Shown in pieces: positions 1 through 6,890 of a DNA stretch of 36,655 nt. Origin of the DNA: Clostridia bacterium (lineage in GTDB: Bacteria > Bacillota > DTU086); NCBI GenBank assembly GCA_012523575.1, contig JAAYIF010000047.1:1-36655 (forward strand). The letters run 5' to 3'. The position numbers were made by a program, and so were the translations under genes. How positions within the stretch are numbered: position 1 is the first letter of the stretch; the number at the start of each line of letters is the position of its first letter. The notes under the pieces were generated by a model. It worked only from the letters and a program-made list of their open reading frames with translations, was not told where the DNA came from and did not search any database.

Positions 1-689
1 ATGTTAATGTTCATTATGGAGCAATCTGGGCCTTGAAAAGGATCAACCTTACAGTGGGTGAAGGGGAGATTGTCAGCCTGATCGGGGCCAATGGGGCTGG
101 CAAAAGCACCACGCTGAGGGTAATCTCCGGGATAGTCAAAATCTCTTCAGGCAGAATCATTTTTCAAGGTGAAAACATCTCCAAAACCCCGGCCCATGAC
201 ATTGTAAAAAAGGGAATAGCCCATGTGCCCGAAGGTCGCCGTGTTTTTGCCAATCTAACAGTTATGGAAAATCTTGAACTGGGTGCCTATCTCCGTAAAG
301 ATAAAGAAGGGATTAAAAAAAGTCTGGAGAAAGTTTTTGAACACTTCCCCCGACTGAAGGAGAGAAAGCATCAAAAGGCAGGAACATTGAGCGGCGGCGA
401 ACAGCAGATGCTCGCCATAGGGCGAGCTTTGATGTCCAAGCCAAAACTTCTGCTCCTTGATGAACCTTCCATGGGGCTTGCGCCCATTTTGGTGCAGGAA
501 ATATTTAATATCATTAAGGAGATAAACCAGACCGGGACAACCATTCTGCTGGTTGAACAAAACGCCCATATGGCACTGCAGATAGCAGATAGGTCTTACG
601 TTCTTGAGACGGGAAGAATAGTTCTTTCCGGAAAGGCTAGGGAACTGGCAGAAACCGAAGAGGTAAAGAAAGCCTATTTAGGCGGTTAA
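1..689 (+). CDS. livF: Branched-chain amino-acid ABC transporter ATP-binding protein LivF, 5' end outside window
   Basis: This is the cytoplasmic ATPase that powers uptake of branched-chain amino acids (LivFGHMJ-type system). The reading frame is open from base 3, and the residues before the first in-window TTG read VNVHYGAIWALKR, which matches the family N-terminus, so the gene begins upstream and is truncated by the window edge. Visible motifs, in order, are Walker A GANGAGKST, the ABC signature LSGGEQQ, Walker B LLLLDEP and the switch region LVEQNAHMAL, whose EQNA is typical of LivF rather than LivG. The C-terminus is intact and ends at TAA 687-689 just before a strong terminator, so this is the last gene of its operon. 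The other liv genes would lie to the left. Confidence 0.93.
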   Translation, partial: VNVHYGAIWALKRINLTVGEGEIVSLIGANGAGKSTTLRVISGIVKISSGRIIFQGENISKTPAHDIVKKGIAHVPEGRRVFANLTVMENLELGAYLRKDKEGIKKSLEKVFEHFPRLKERKHQKAGTLSGGEQQMLAIGRALMSKPKLLLLDEPSMGLAPILVQEIFNIIKEINQTGTTILLVEQNAHMALQIADRSYVLETGRIVLSGKARELAETEEVKKAYLGG

Positions 690-706
690 AAAGATAAGGA
701 AAAAAC

Positions 707-737
707 AGGGGCGAAAAAGCCCCTTTTTATTTTTTAT
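707..737. terminator. Intrinsic terminator, probably bidirectional, between livF and the thioesterase gene
   Basis: The perfect 6-bp stem AGGGGC (707-712) / GCCCCT (719-724) has a GAAAAA loop and is followed by a T-rich run on the plus strand. On the minus strand the same stem is followed by GTTTTTTCC, so it can also end the convergent thioesterase transcript. Confidence 0.85.
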
Positions 738-1137
738 CCGAAAGTATGTAGCACGTTCCCGTGGCCAGGGCCACAAGGTTGTTTTGGGAATCAAAAATCT
801 TAACGGAATAAATTCCCGTTTTCCTTGTCCTCTTTACCTCCACTGCTTCCGCCCTTAAAACCTCTCCCTCTCTTGTGGCGCGAATAAAATTAATATGGAC
901 ATTAAGGGCTACGGAGCTAATTTCACTGCTGTTTGAAGCAAGCCCCAGTGCTGTATCCGCAAGGGAAAAGATAACTCCCCCGTGGGTGATGCCGAAAAGA
1001 TTTAAATGTTCCTTTTTTACCTCCATTTCTACCTCTGCCCTGCCGTTCTCCACCTTCAGAAGCTTTATCCCCAGAAACTGAGGATAAAGATCCTTTAAAA
1101 ATTTTCCCCCAAAATCAATATTGCCTTTTCTTTCCAT
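727..1137 (-). CDS. PaaI-type hotdog-fold thioesterase
   Basis: This is a probable acyl-CoA thioesterase of the hotdog superfamily (PaaI/YdiI-like); the natural acyl-CoA substrate cannot be read from sequence. The diagnostic helix segment is present: FGITHGGVIFSLADTALG, with the HGG turn and the SLADxA active-site stretch. The ATG at 1135-1137 is chosen because GGTGGAGG lies 8 bases upstream; a TTG at 1155 extends the frame by six residues but would place that ribosome site inside the gene. The product is 136 aa, normal for the family. It is a single gene, convergent with livF, with its own promoter candidate upstream. Confidence 0.86.
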   Translation of the reverse strand: MERKGNIDFGGKFLKDLYPQFLGIKLLKVENGRAEVEMEVKKEHLNLFGITHGGVIFSLADTALGLASNSSEISSVALNVHINFIRATREGEVLRAEAVEVKRTRKTGIYSVKIFDSQNNLVALATGTCYILSDKK

Positions 1138-1171
1138 CCTGACATCCTCCACCAATTAAAAATTTTTCAAA

Positions 1172-1200
1172 ATTATAGCAGATAAATTATTGTTTTAGAA
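1172..1200 (-). promoter_or_regulatory. Promoter candidate for the thioesterase gene
   Basis: Read on the minus strand: TTCTAA, 17 bases, then TATAAT with an extended -10 (TGCTATAAT). It lies about 35 bases upstream of the chosen ATG. Confidence 0.5.
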
Positions 1201-1210
1201 GGCTTTAAAA

Positions 1211-1239
1211 TTGTTTGGGAAGAATAAATTAGATTAAAT
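1211..1239 (+). promoter_or_regulatory. Weak promoter candidate for the M1-type peptidase
   Basis: TTGTTT (1211-1216), a 17-base spacer, then TTAAAT (1234-1239). The match to sigma-A is only fair; it is listed because it is the best pair upstream of the gene. Confidence 0.3.
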
Positions 1240-1321
1240 TTACCATTTTCGATCGGTATTTATTGAAACCGGCTGAGTGCCGAAATATTTTTTAATAGAA
1301 AGTGATCAGGCGGCAAAGAAA

Positions 1322-2683
1322 ATGAGGAAATTTGTACTTTTTGTCATTTTAACAACTGTTTTTTTGCTGTGGGTTCTGCCGGTGAGCGGCGATTATGATA
1401 TAAGCTTTGGGTTTGGGAATATATTCCATGAAAATAATTCAGCTTTTACCCAAAGCCCAGGAGTAGGGGAAAATAAAAATTTTCCCCACTACAGCATTAA
1501 AGCCATTTATTCCGGTAAGAAAATATACGGCGAGGAAGAGGTTCTTTATACCAATACCACAGGCAGGACATTAAAATATATATTCTTTGTGCTGCCCGCT
1601 TCCGCTGTGACCCCCGGGGCAGAGATAAAGATATATAGCGTTTCGGTTAATGATCAACCGGCAGAATGGGAGGCAAAGAATACTTATTTAGTGGTTTACC
1701 TGCCCTTTTACCTTTCTCCCCTTGAAAAATGCAGGGTTAGCATATCCTTTGATACCATAGTACCCGAAAGCCCCCACAGGCTGGGGAAGTGGAACGGAAC
1801 CTCAATGCTTACCTGCTGGTATCCCGCCGTCCCCATTAATTGGGATGTAGTGGTTCCCAGCAGCTTCGGTGATCCATATTCCTTTTTAGCGGCATCCTAT
1901 GACGTTGAAATTTCCGTGGACCCCGAGCTTATGGTTTTAAGCGGCCTCACTAAAGGGGACTGCACCGCTAGTTATAATGGCAGAAAAGTATATACTTTTT
2001 CTTCTGCCACGCCCATTCGGGACGCTTCCTTTGTGGTGGGAAGGTTTAATATTAAAACCTATGATGTGGGAGGCAGAAATATAATCTATGCATATAAAAC
2101 CTATGACCGTAATATGATTAAACACGCCCTTGATTCTTTCAAAACCTTTCAGAAGTGGTTTGGAGATTATCCATATCCCTCACTGGCTCTTGTGGATGTG
2201 CCTTTAAAAAGTTTTCGGGGTATGGAGTATGGTGGTGTACTTTTTTTCAGTACCTTAAATCCTCCTGATATTTTTACGGTGGTTCATGAAATGGCCCATC
2301 AGTGGTGGTACGGGCTGGTGGGGAACGATCAGGAGGAGGAGCCCTGGATTGATGAAGGGCTGGCCAACTACAGCGCCCTTCTTTACATAGAGGAGAAAAT
2401 GGGAAAAGGGGAATATCTTTCCCGGATAAAATCCCTTGAAAACAGGGCTAAGGGCATAAGAGTGCCTGAGGAACTATCCCTTTCCCATTATTCATCAAAG
2501 GAACACTACCACATTAACGCGTATATAAGGGGGGCGTTGTTCTGGCATGATGTGCGGGTAAAGCTGGGGGATAGGGAAAAAGTTATACAGCTTCTAAGAG
2601 GCATTCAGGACCGCCACAGGTACGGGCACATAACCTGGGATGAGATAAAATACCTTTTAAGGAAAGAAAATATTTTCTTTTGA
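1322..2683 (+). CDS. Exported M1-family zinc metallopeptidase (aminopeptidase N-like)
   Basis: This is a zinc peptidase of the gluzincin M1 family, predicted to act outside the membrane. The zinc site is complete: HEMAHQWWYG (H322, E323, H326) followed after 18 residues by E345 in DEGLANY. The upstream substrate-binding stretch is FRGMEYGG, in the position of the GAMEN motif. The ATG at 1322 is preferred over an upstream GTG at 1277 because it begins a clear signal peptide or anchor (MRKFVLFVILTTVFLLWVLP); the ribosome site AGGCGG is only moderate. At 453 aa it keeps the N-terminal beta domain and catalytic domain but lacks the long C-terminal helical domain of full aminopeptidase N. Whether it is an aminopeptidase or another M1-like enzyme is unknown. 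Confidence 0.85.
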   Translation: MRKFVLFVILTTVFLLWVLPVSGDYDISFGFGNIFHENNSAFTQSPGVGENKNFPHYSIKAIYSGKKIYGEEEVLYTNTTGRTLKYIFFVLPASAVTPGAEIKIYSVSVNDQPAEWEAKNTYLVVYLPFYLSPLEKCRVSISFDTIVPESPHRLGKWNGTSMLTCWYPAVPINWDVVVPSSFGDPYSFLAASYDVEISVDPELMVLSGLTKGDCTASYNGRKVYTFSSATPIRDASFVVGRFNIKTYDVGGRNIIYAYKTYDRNMIKHALDSFKTFQKWFGDYPYPSLALVDVPLKSFRGMEYGGVLFFSTLNPPDIFTVVHEMAHQWWYGLVGNDQEEEPWIDEGLANYSALLYIEEKMGKGEYLSRIKSLENRAKGIRVPEELSLSHYSSKEHYHINAYIRGALFWHDVRVKLGDREKVIQLLRGIQDRHRYGHITWDEIKYLLRKENIFF

Positions 2684-2771
2684 AGTTCTACCCCCGTTCT
2701 GTTTAGGGAAGGATTCAATATTTCCTATATGGAATTAAGGCATAAAAAATCATTGAAAAGGGGGTATCACG

Positions 2772-2897
2772 GTGTCCCAGTACGTCTGCATGGTTTGTAA
2801 CTATATTTACTATGAAAGAGAAGGAAAAGCATACGAAGATCTGCCCGAGGATTGGGTTTGTCCCCAGTGCGGTGCTCCAAAAACCCATTTTCAATAG
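2772..2897 (+). CDS. Short rubredoxin-like protein (41 aa)
   Basis: This is a probable one-iron electron carrier. Translation from GTG 2772 gives two CxxC pairs, YVCMVCNYIY and DWVCPQCGAPKTHF, the Fe(Cys)4 arrangement of rubredoxin. It also has the conserved YEDLPEDW stretch before the second pair. It is shorter than the usual 52-54 aa: the loop that normally carries the GIPPGT segment is missing. GGGGG lies 7 bases before the GTG start. A terminator follows directly, so it is transcribed alone or as the tail of the peptidase transcript. It could serve oxygen or peroxide defence, as other small iron proteins do, but no partner is adjacent. Confidence 0.88.
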   Translation: MSQYVCMVCNYIYYEREGKAYEDLPEDWVCPQCGAPKTHFQ

Positions 2898-2905
2898 GAT
2901 TTTAG

Positions 2906-2934
2906 AGACCCGGCTTTTTGTCGGGTCTTCTTCT
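2906..2934 (+). terminator. Terminator after the short rubredoxin gene
   Basis: Stem AGACCCGGC (2906-2914) / GTCGGGTCT (2920-2928), with one G-T pair and a TTTTT loop, followed by a moderately T-rich TCTTCT tail. Confidence 0.7.
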
Positions 2935-2962
2935 AATTTATATATACACCCTGCATATTTGA

Positions 2963-2968
2963 TATAAT
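2963..2968 (+). promoter_or_regulatory. -10 element candidate for hflX
   Basis: A perfect TATAAT lies 42 bases before the hflX ATG. No good -35 at 16-18 bases is seen; the nearest T-rich hexamers give a spacer of 19-20. Confidence 0.35.
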
Positions 2969-3010
2969 AGAATTTACAGAAAATTTTAAAGTCTATGGAA
3001 AGGGGAAAAT

Positions 3011-4306
3011 ATGTCGGACTTATGGGATGCTGCTGAAAACAGAGTGGAAAACAGAGCCCTTCTTGTAGCCCTTCATCTATCCGGGGATTCTAAGGAAAAA
3101 ATTGAAGTTTCCTTGGATGAACTTAAAGGGCTTGTGGAAACTGCAGGATGCACCGCCGTTGGCTATGAAGTGCAGAAAAGGAAGAAACCCTGTGCCTCAC
3201 TTTTTTTGGGGAAGGGTAAGGCTTTGGAGCTGGAAAAGAGGAGAAGGGCCGGGGAATTTGATCTGCTGATTTTTAATCATGATCTTTCTCCCACACAACA
3301 GAGAAACCTTGAGGACATAATTCAATGCCCCATAATTGACAGGACAACCCTTATTCTGGACATCTTCGCCATGCGGGCTAAAACCAGGGAAGCCAAACTT
3401 CAGGTGGAGCTGGCCCAGCTACAGTACAGACTTCCCCGCCTTACGGGTAAAGGAGAAGAGTTGAGCAGGCTTGGGGGCGGCATTGGCACCAGGGGGCCCG
3501 GTTTGACCAAACTGGAAGTTGACAGAAGAAAGATTCGGGACAGAATAGCTTTTATATCAAAGGAACTTAAAAAAATTGAAAAGCACCGCCGCCTCATAAG
3601 AAAGCGCAGGGTTTCCCGGGATATCCCCGTGGTTGCCCTGACAGGATATACCAATGTGGGTAAAAGCACTCTCCATGATTTGTTATCGGGTTCCGGGACC
3701 TATGCCGATGACCGTTTGTTTGCCACCCTTGATTCCACTGCCCGGAAGGTTGTTCCCAAAGAGGGCGAACCCTACGTATTAATTGACACTGTGGGTTTTA
3801 TTCGCGACCTGCCCCCTAAACTGGTGGCTGCTTTCAGATCTACCCTGGAAGAGCTTCAATACAGCGATCTCCTGCTGCATGTGGTGGACAGCAGCAGCAC
3901 AGATATGGAACAGGAAATTGAGTTGGTGGAAAAGATATTGGGAGAACTGGAAGTTCTAAAAAAGCCCAGAATACTGGTGTTTAATAAAATTGATAAGGTT
4001 GAGGGGAAAATACCAAAGGTTTCCCATGGAGCGAAAAGGGAGGTTTACCTTTCAGCCCTTAAGGGGATTGGCATAGAAGAGTTAAATAAAGCAATTCAGG
4101 AGGAAATAATCGGGGACAGGGAAGAAATGGAAATATATATTCCCTTTGAACAATACAAGCTCCTTGATTTGATTCATGAAGAAGGCATTGTATTGGAGCA
4201 GGAGCCCCGGGAAGGGGGTACCTTTTTAAAAGTAATTTTGAAAAGTTCCACTGCCGGAAAAATAAAAAAAGAACTGGGCGAGAAATTCCCTACTTCTTCT
4301 GTATAG
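3011..4306 (+). CDS. hflX: Ribosome-associated GTPase HflX
   Basis: HflX is a translational GTPase that binds the 50S subunit and splits stalled or stressed ribosomes. The layout is canonical at 431 aa: an N-terminal HflX domain, a glycine-rich linker LSRLGGGIGTRGPG (about 151-164), a helical coiled segment, then the G domain. The G-domain motifs are G1 GYTNVGKST (212-220), G3 DTVGF (259-263) and G4 NKID (about 326). The ATG at 3011 has AAAGGGG five bases upstream. It is followed almost without a gap by a membrane-protein gene, with which it probably shares a transcript. Nothing is missing from the active site. Confidence 0.95.
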   Translation: MSDLWDAAENRVENRALLVALHLSGDSKEKIEVSLDELKGLVETAGCTAVGYEVQKRKKPCASLFLGKGKALELEKRRRAGEFDLLIFNHDLSPTQQRNLEDIIQCPIIDRTTLILDIFAMRAKTREAKLQVELAQLQYRLPRLTGKGEELSRLGGGIGTRGPGLTKLEVDRRKIRDRIAFISKELKKIEKHRRLIRKRRVSRDIPVVALTGYTNVGKSTLHDLLSGSGTYADDRLFATLDSTARKVVPKEGEPYVLIDTVGFIRDLPPKLVAAFRSTLEELQYSDLLLHVVDSSSTDMEQEIELVEKILGELEVLKKPRILVFNKIDKVEGKIPKVSHGAKREVYLSALKGIGIEELNKAIQEEIIGDREEMEIYIPFEQYKLLDLIHEEGIVLEQEPREGGTFLKVILKSSTAGKIKKELGEKFPTSSV

Positions 4307-4319
4307 GAGTGTGTTTGTA

Positions 4320-5156
4320 TTGGATATTAAGGAAACGGGTCTTATCAGGCTGTACATGGCAAACCTTGAACACCATTTTGTTTTGAAAAGGGCTTTGGCC
4401 CTGGCTCTTGTTCTCCTTGCGGTGTTAAATTTTCTTTTAATTTTTTTATCCGGCAATGCTAAATTAAATCTTCTGCTTTTTGTAGCCCTTATCTATCTGG
4501 GAATATATTTTGTCTTTGGGGAATTTATTGTGGGTTTTATCGCCTATAAGCCCCCCGAGGTAATTGCAGCCAGGGTGTCCAGTAAGAAGATCATCCTAGG
4601 GGATGAAGAGAATGCCGGAGAGATAATTTATTATGCCTTTAAAAAATTTCGCAACGGAAACATTGAAGAGAGCAGGGAAGCCCTGGGTAAATTTTTTGAT
4701 CTAAAATACGTTTCCATGGAAATGGTGAGGTTTGCTTATTTAATCCTGGCGGATTCCTATTTGGAAGAGGATAAGTCCGGTAAAAGTTTGAAAATTTTAA
4801 AAAATCATATTCTCAAAAGGGATGATTCGGATAGTTTAAGTCAGTTTATTTACGGCAGGGCTCTCCTTGATCAGGGAGTATATGATAAAGCCCTGCACGC
4901 CCTTGAGCAGTCCTGGGACAGTTTTTTGTCCAGGGATTTTGGAATTCCCAATATTTTTAGGTCCGGACAAAGAAACAGCGAACTTAGGGCAGTCTACCGC
5001 GGCACTTTGGAGGTTTTTATACCTTACTACATGGCAAAGGCTTACTTAATGGTTGGAAATAGAAAAAAGGCAGGGGATTTTTTCCGATCTTCCCTGGCAC
5101 TATGCAGAAATAAACATTTAAGGCCACTGCTGGAAAAAAACTTTGAGCGTTTTTAA
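4320..5156 (+). CDS. Unknown membrane protein with TPR-like cytoplasmic region
   Basis: I do not recognise this family. The N-terminus has two hydrophobic helices in close succession (ALALALVLLAVLNFLLIFL, then a segment of about 25 residues starting LNLLLFVALIYLG). A helical soluble region of about 190 residues follows; its A/G/Y spacing (for example FIYGRALLDQGVYDKALHAL) resembles tetratricopeptide repeats. TTG 4320 is chosen because AGGAG (4305-4309) lies 10 bases upstream; a GTG at 4311 is in frame but touches that ribosome site. The gene begins 13 bases after the hflX stop, so co-transcription with hflX is likely. A role as a membrane-anchored scaffold is inference only. Confidence 0.75.
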   Translation: MDIKETGLIRLYMANLEHHFVLKRALALALVLLAVLNFLLIFLSGNAKLNLLLFVALIYLGIYFVFGEFIVGFIAYKPPEVIAARVSSKKIILGDEENAGEIIYYAFKKFRNGNIEESREALGKFFDLKYVSMEMVRFAYLILADSYLEEDKSGKSLKILKNHILKRDDSDSLSQFIYGRALLDQGVYDKALHALEQSWDSFLSRDFGIPNIFRSGQRNSELRAVYRGTLEVFIPYYMAKAYLMVGNRKKAGDFFRSSLALCRNKHLRPLLEKNFERF

Positions 5157-5251
5157 ATTTATTTTAATTTAACGGACATTCTAAAAGGATATTTTACTCC
5201 CTTGTAGAACATAAGTTGAGGTATGAAAATTTAATTCAGGAGGTGTTAAGG

Positions 5252-5365
5252 ATGAATAAGGGCGATATTCTGGTATGTAAAGTCTGCGGAATGAAAATTG
5301 AGTTCCTGGAAGACGGAGAAGGCCCCATCGTATGCTGCGGTCAGGATATGGAACCTGCTTCCTAA
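5252..5365 (+). CDS. Desulforedoxin-like small iron protein (37 aa)
   Basis: This is a very small protein with the desulforedoxin cysteine pattern: CKVCG, then a glycine/acidic turn, then VCCGQDM. In desulforedoxin and the N-terminal domain of desulfoferrodoxin, four such cysteines hold a single iron. The ATG has an excellent ribosome site, AGGAGGTG, about 7 bases upstream. It stands alone and ends before a strong hairpin terminator. It probably moves electrons in oxygen or superoxide detoxification; that role is inferred from the fold class, since no desulfoferrodoxin catalytic domain is attached. A second related gene lies at 6523-6711. Confidence 0.87.
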   Translation: MNKGDILVCKVCGMKIEFLEDGEGPIVCCGQDMEPAS

Positions 5366-5409
5366 GGTTTGAATTTCGATAAACAGGCCTGATAATTTTA
5401 AGTTTTGTT

Positions 5410-5437
5410 AAAAAGCCCACAAAAGGTGGGCTTTTTT
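5410..5437. terminator. Bidirectional terminator
   Basis: AAAAA, then stem GCCCAC (5415-5420) / GTGGGC (5426-5431), then TTTTTT. The A-tract and T-tract on either side let it work for the desulforedoxin gene on the plus strand and for the convergent 5454-5759 gene on the minus strand. Confidence 0.88.
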
Positions 5438-5453
5438 GTAATATCGCTGATTT

Positions 5454-5759
5454 TTATTTTCTGCTGAAGTAGCTTTTTATTTTTCTGAACATTACTGAAT
5501 TGGCGGCATAGTAGGTTTTACCGTCAATATATACCCTTTCATGCCAGTCGCTGTACTTTACGGGAACCTCACCGTCCCCCACCGGCTCATTTCCCTCAAG
5601 AAGCTCCGATTGAAAAAGAAAAAAGTGGTCCGGATCCGCCTCGAAAATATTCTCCTTATGGGGAAAAAGGGTAATGCTGTTTTTACTGGAAAAATTTATT
5701 CCGTTCTCGGAAAGATAAATTTTATAGAACTCTTCCAAATTAGAAATACAATACTTCAT
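5454..5759 (-). CDS. Hypothetical protein, 101 aa
   Basis: I do not recognise the family. The gene is judged real because the ATG is preceded at 8 bases by a strong GGAGGAA site and because it ends just before a bidirectional terminator. The protein is soluble and rich in aromatic residues (for example DPDHFFLFQSELL and KYSDWHERVYIDGKTYY), with no signal peptide, membrane segment or cysteine pair. A plus-strand frame across the same bases lacks a ribosome site and is taken as a shadow. It is a single gene, transcribed away from the Rrf2 regulator that starts about 200 bases to the right, so the two may share a divergent control region. Confidence 0.65.
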   Translation of the reverse strand: MKYCISNLEEFYKIYLSENGINFSSKNSITLFPHKENIFEADPDHFFLFQSELLEGNEPVGDGEVPVKYSDWHERVYIDGKTYYAANSVMFRKIKSYFSRK

Positions 5760-5856
5760 TTTACGGTTTCCTCCAAGAGATTTTTACAGTGGTTTCGCAA
5801 ACCCCAGCGGATACCCTTTGTCAACAAGCTGAAATTTCTTCTTTTCTAATATAAAA

Positions 5857-5867
5857 TATACAGTATA
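5857..5867. promoter_or_regulatory. Palindrome in the divergent region upstream of the Rrf2 gene; operator candidate
   Basis: TATAC-A-GTATA is a perfect 5-bp inverted repeat around one base. It overlaps a weak promoter-like pair (CTGAAA 5829-5834, 17 bases, TAAAAT 5852-5857) in the 207-base divergent gap. Autoregulation by the Rrf2 protein is possible; the motif is short and AT-rich, so chance is not excluded. Confidence 0.28.
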
Positions 5868-5966
5868 CTCATTAATATTGAAAGAAATTCCTAATTTTTT
5901 TAAAAATAAAATTCTCGCGAAAATGTTTAAAAGAGTTTCAGCGCCAAAGGGCAGGAGGTTTATAGG

Positions 5967-6401
5967 ATGTTTCGCATTTCTACAAAGGGTTCCTACGGCC
6001 TTCGGGCCGTTCTTGACCTTGCTGGGAACAGCGGGGGCAGGCCCGTTCCTTTAAAGGAAATAGCAAAGCGTCAGGAAATTTCTGAGGGGTATCTTGAACA
6101 GCTTCTCACAACCCTTCGAAAAGCAGGAATAGTTAAGAGCGTAAGAGGACAGCGCGGTGGCTTTGTATTGGCTAAAAGCCCCCGGGATATTACTGTGGGT
6201 GATATTATCCGCATTTTGGAAGGCCCCATTGCTCCCATGGACTGCGTACAGGATGACAGTCATGTTTCCTGCGAGCAGATAAGCAGCTGCGTTTTAAGAC
6301 TGGTCTGGCTTAGATTAAAGGAAAATATTCAGGAAGCAGTGGATTCTATCACCATTGAAGACCTCGCTGCGGAGGCTAAACGAAGGCAGCAGACGGGTTA
6401 A
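5967..6401 (+). CDS. Rrf2-family transcriptional regulator, IscR-like
   Basis: This is a winged-helix DNA-binding regulator of the Rrf2 family. The N-terminal signature FRISTKGSYGLRAVLDLA, the recognition-helix region SEGYLEQLLTTLRKAG (39-54) and the wing VRGQRGGFVLAK are all clear. Three cysteines lie where IscR binds its [2Fe-2S] cluster: C93, C102 and C108 (CX8CX5C; E. coli IscR has tighter spacing). AGGAGG lies upstream of the ATG, and 144 aa is standard. iscS/iscU, the usual neighbours of iscR, do not follow. Instead the gene sits between two desulforedoxin-like genes. It likely senses Fe-S or redox status; CymR-type cysteine control is the alternative but is less likely given the cysteine triplet. 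Confidence 0.9.
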   Translation: MFRISTKGSYGLRAVLDLAGNSGGRPVPLKEIAKRQEISEGYLEQLLTTLRKAGIVKSVRGQRGGFVLAKSPRDITVGDIIRILEGPIAPMDCVQDDSHVSCEQISSCVLRLVWLRLKENIQEAVDSITIEDLAAEAKRRQQTG

Positions 6402-6430
6402 AGGCTTTTTTTTAAAACTGCTTCTAGAGG

Positions 6431-6460
6431 TTGACTATGCATAAATTGATGGATTATAAT
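6431..6460 (+). promoter_or_regulatory. Sigma-A promoter for the 6523 desulforedoxin-like gene
   Basis: TTGACT (6431-6436), an 18-base spacer, then TATAAT (6455-6460), which is close to consensus. The start site would fall near 6467, giving a leader of about 55 bases that contains the G9 tract. Confidence 0.72.
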
Positions 6461-6506
6461 TAGTGAGGGTAATTAAATGTTGTGAAAGGCGCTGCTGGCT
6501 TTGAAA

Positions 6507-6515
6507 GGGGGGGGG
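6507..6515 (+). promoter_or_regulatory. G9 homopolymer serving as ribosome-binding site
   Basis: Nine consecutive G residues lie 7 bases before the ATG at 6523 and are the only Shine-Dalgarno-like sequence for that gene. Homopolymers of this length can slip during replication, which would alter spacing to the start codon. Confidence 0.6.
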
Positions 6516-6522
6516 TGAAAAC

Positions 6523-6711
6523 ATGGCAACAACAAAGGATCAAAAATACGAATGCCAGGAATGCGGCAACTTAGTTGTAGTTGTTGAGGGTGGCGAAGGC
6601 ATGCTTTACTGCTGCGACTTCCCAATGAAGCTGGTCCGTGAGAAGAAGGCCACAGCTGCAGACTTCATGAATGCATTTGGTCCAGATTACAAAAATAGAA
6701 CACTGCAGTAG
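6523..6711 (+). CDS. Desulforedoxin-like iron-binding protein (62 aa)
   Basis: The N-terminal half has the desulforedoxin pattern YECQECGN, then GMLYCCDFPM: a CxxC pair and an adjacent CC pair that would hold one iron. The C-terminal 25 residues (KKATAADFMNAFGPDY region) extend beyond the iron-binding core and contain no cysteine. The gene follows the Rrf2 regulator by about 120 bases but has its own near-consensus promoter and a terminator after it. Its smaller relative at 5252 lies on the other side of the regulator. It likely acts as an electron carrier or iron-site protein in oxidative-stress defence. The family is assigned from the cysteine spacing; the physiological partner is unknown. 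Confidence 0.85.
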   Translation: MATTKDQKYECQECGNLVVVVEGGEGMLYCCDFPMKLVREKKATAADFMNAFGPDYKNRTLQ

Positions 6712-6818
6712 TAGGGGTATAAGAGAGTTATAGAAAAAAGAGATTTTAAAAGTTAATTATGATTTCCCAATGATATATATTTTTTGGTTTTTAATTTGTG
6801 TTAGCCTTGTGTTAACAA

Positions 6819-6847
6819 AGTGCTGGTGAATGCCAGCACTTTTGTTT
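6819..6847 (+). terminator. Terminator after the 6523 desulforedoxin-like gene
   Basis: Stem AGTGCTGG (6819-6826) / CCAGCACT (6833-6840) with a six-base loop, followed by TTTGTTTT. Weaker pairing continues outwards (AACAA / TTGTT). Confidence 0.85.
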
Positions 6848-6890
6848 TAAAACCTCAAAGGTCAGACTGTCCATAAATCATCCAAAGTAA

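Noticed and set aside
5541-5849. Plus-strand open frame opposite the 5454-5759 gene
   Set aside because: It has no ribosome site and covers the strong ribosome site and coding frame of the minus-strand gene; taken as a shadow.
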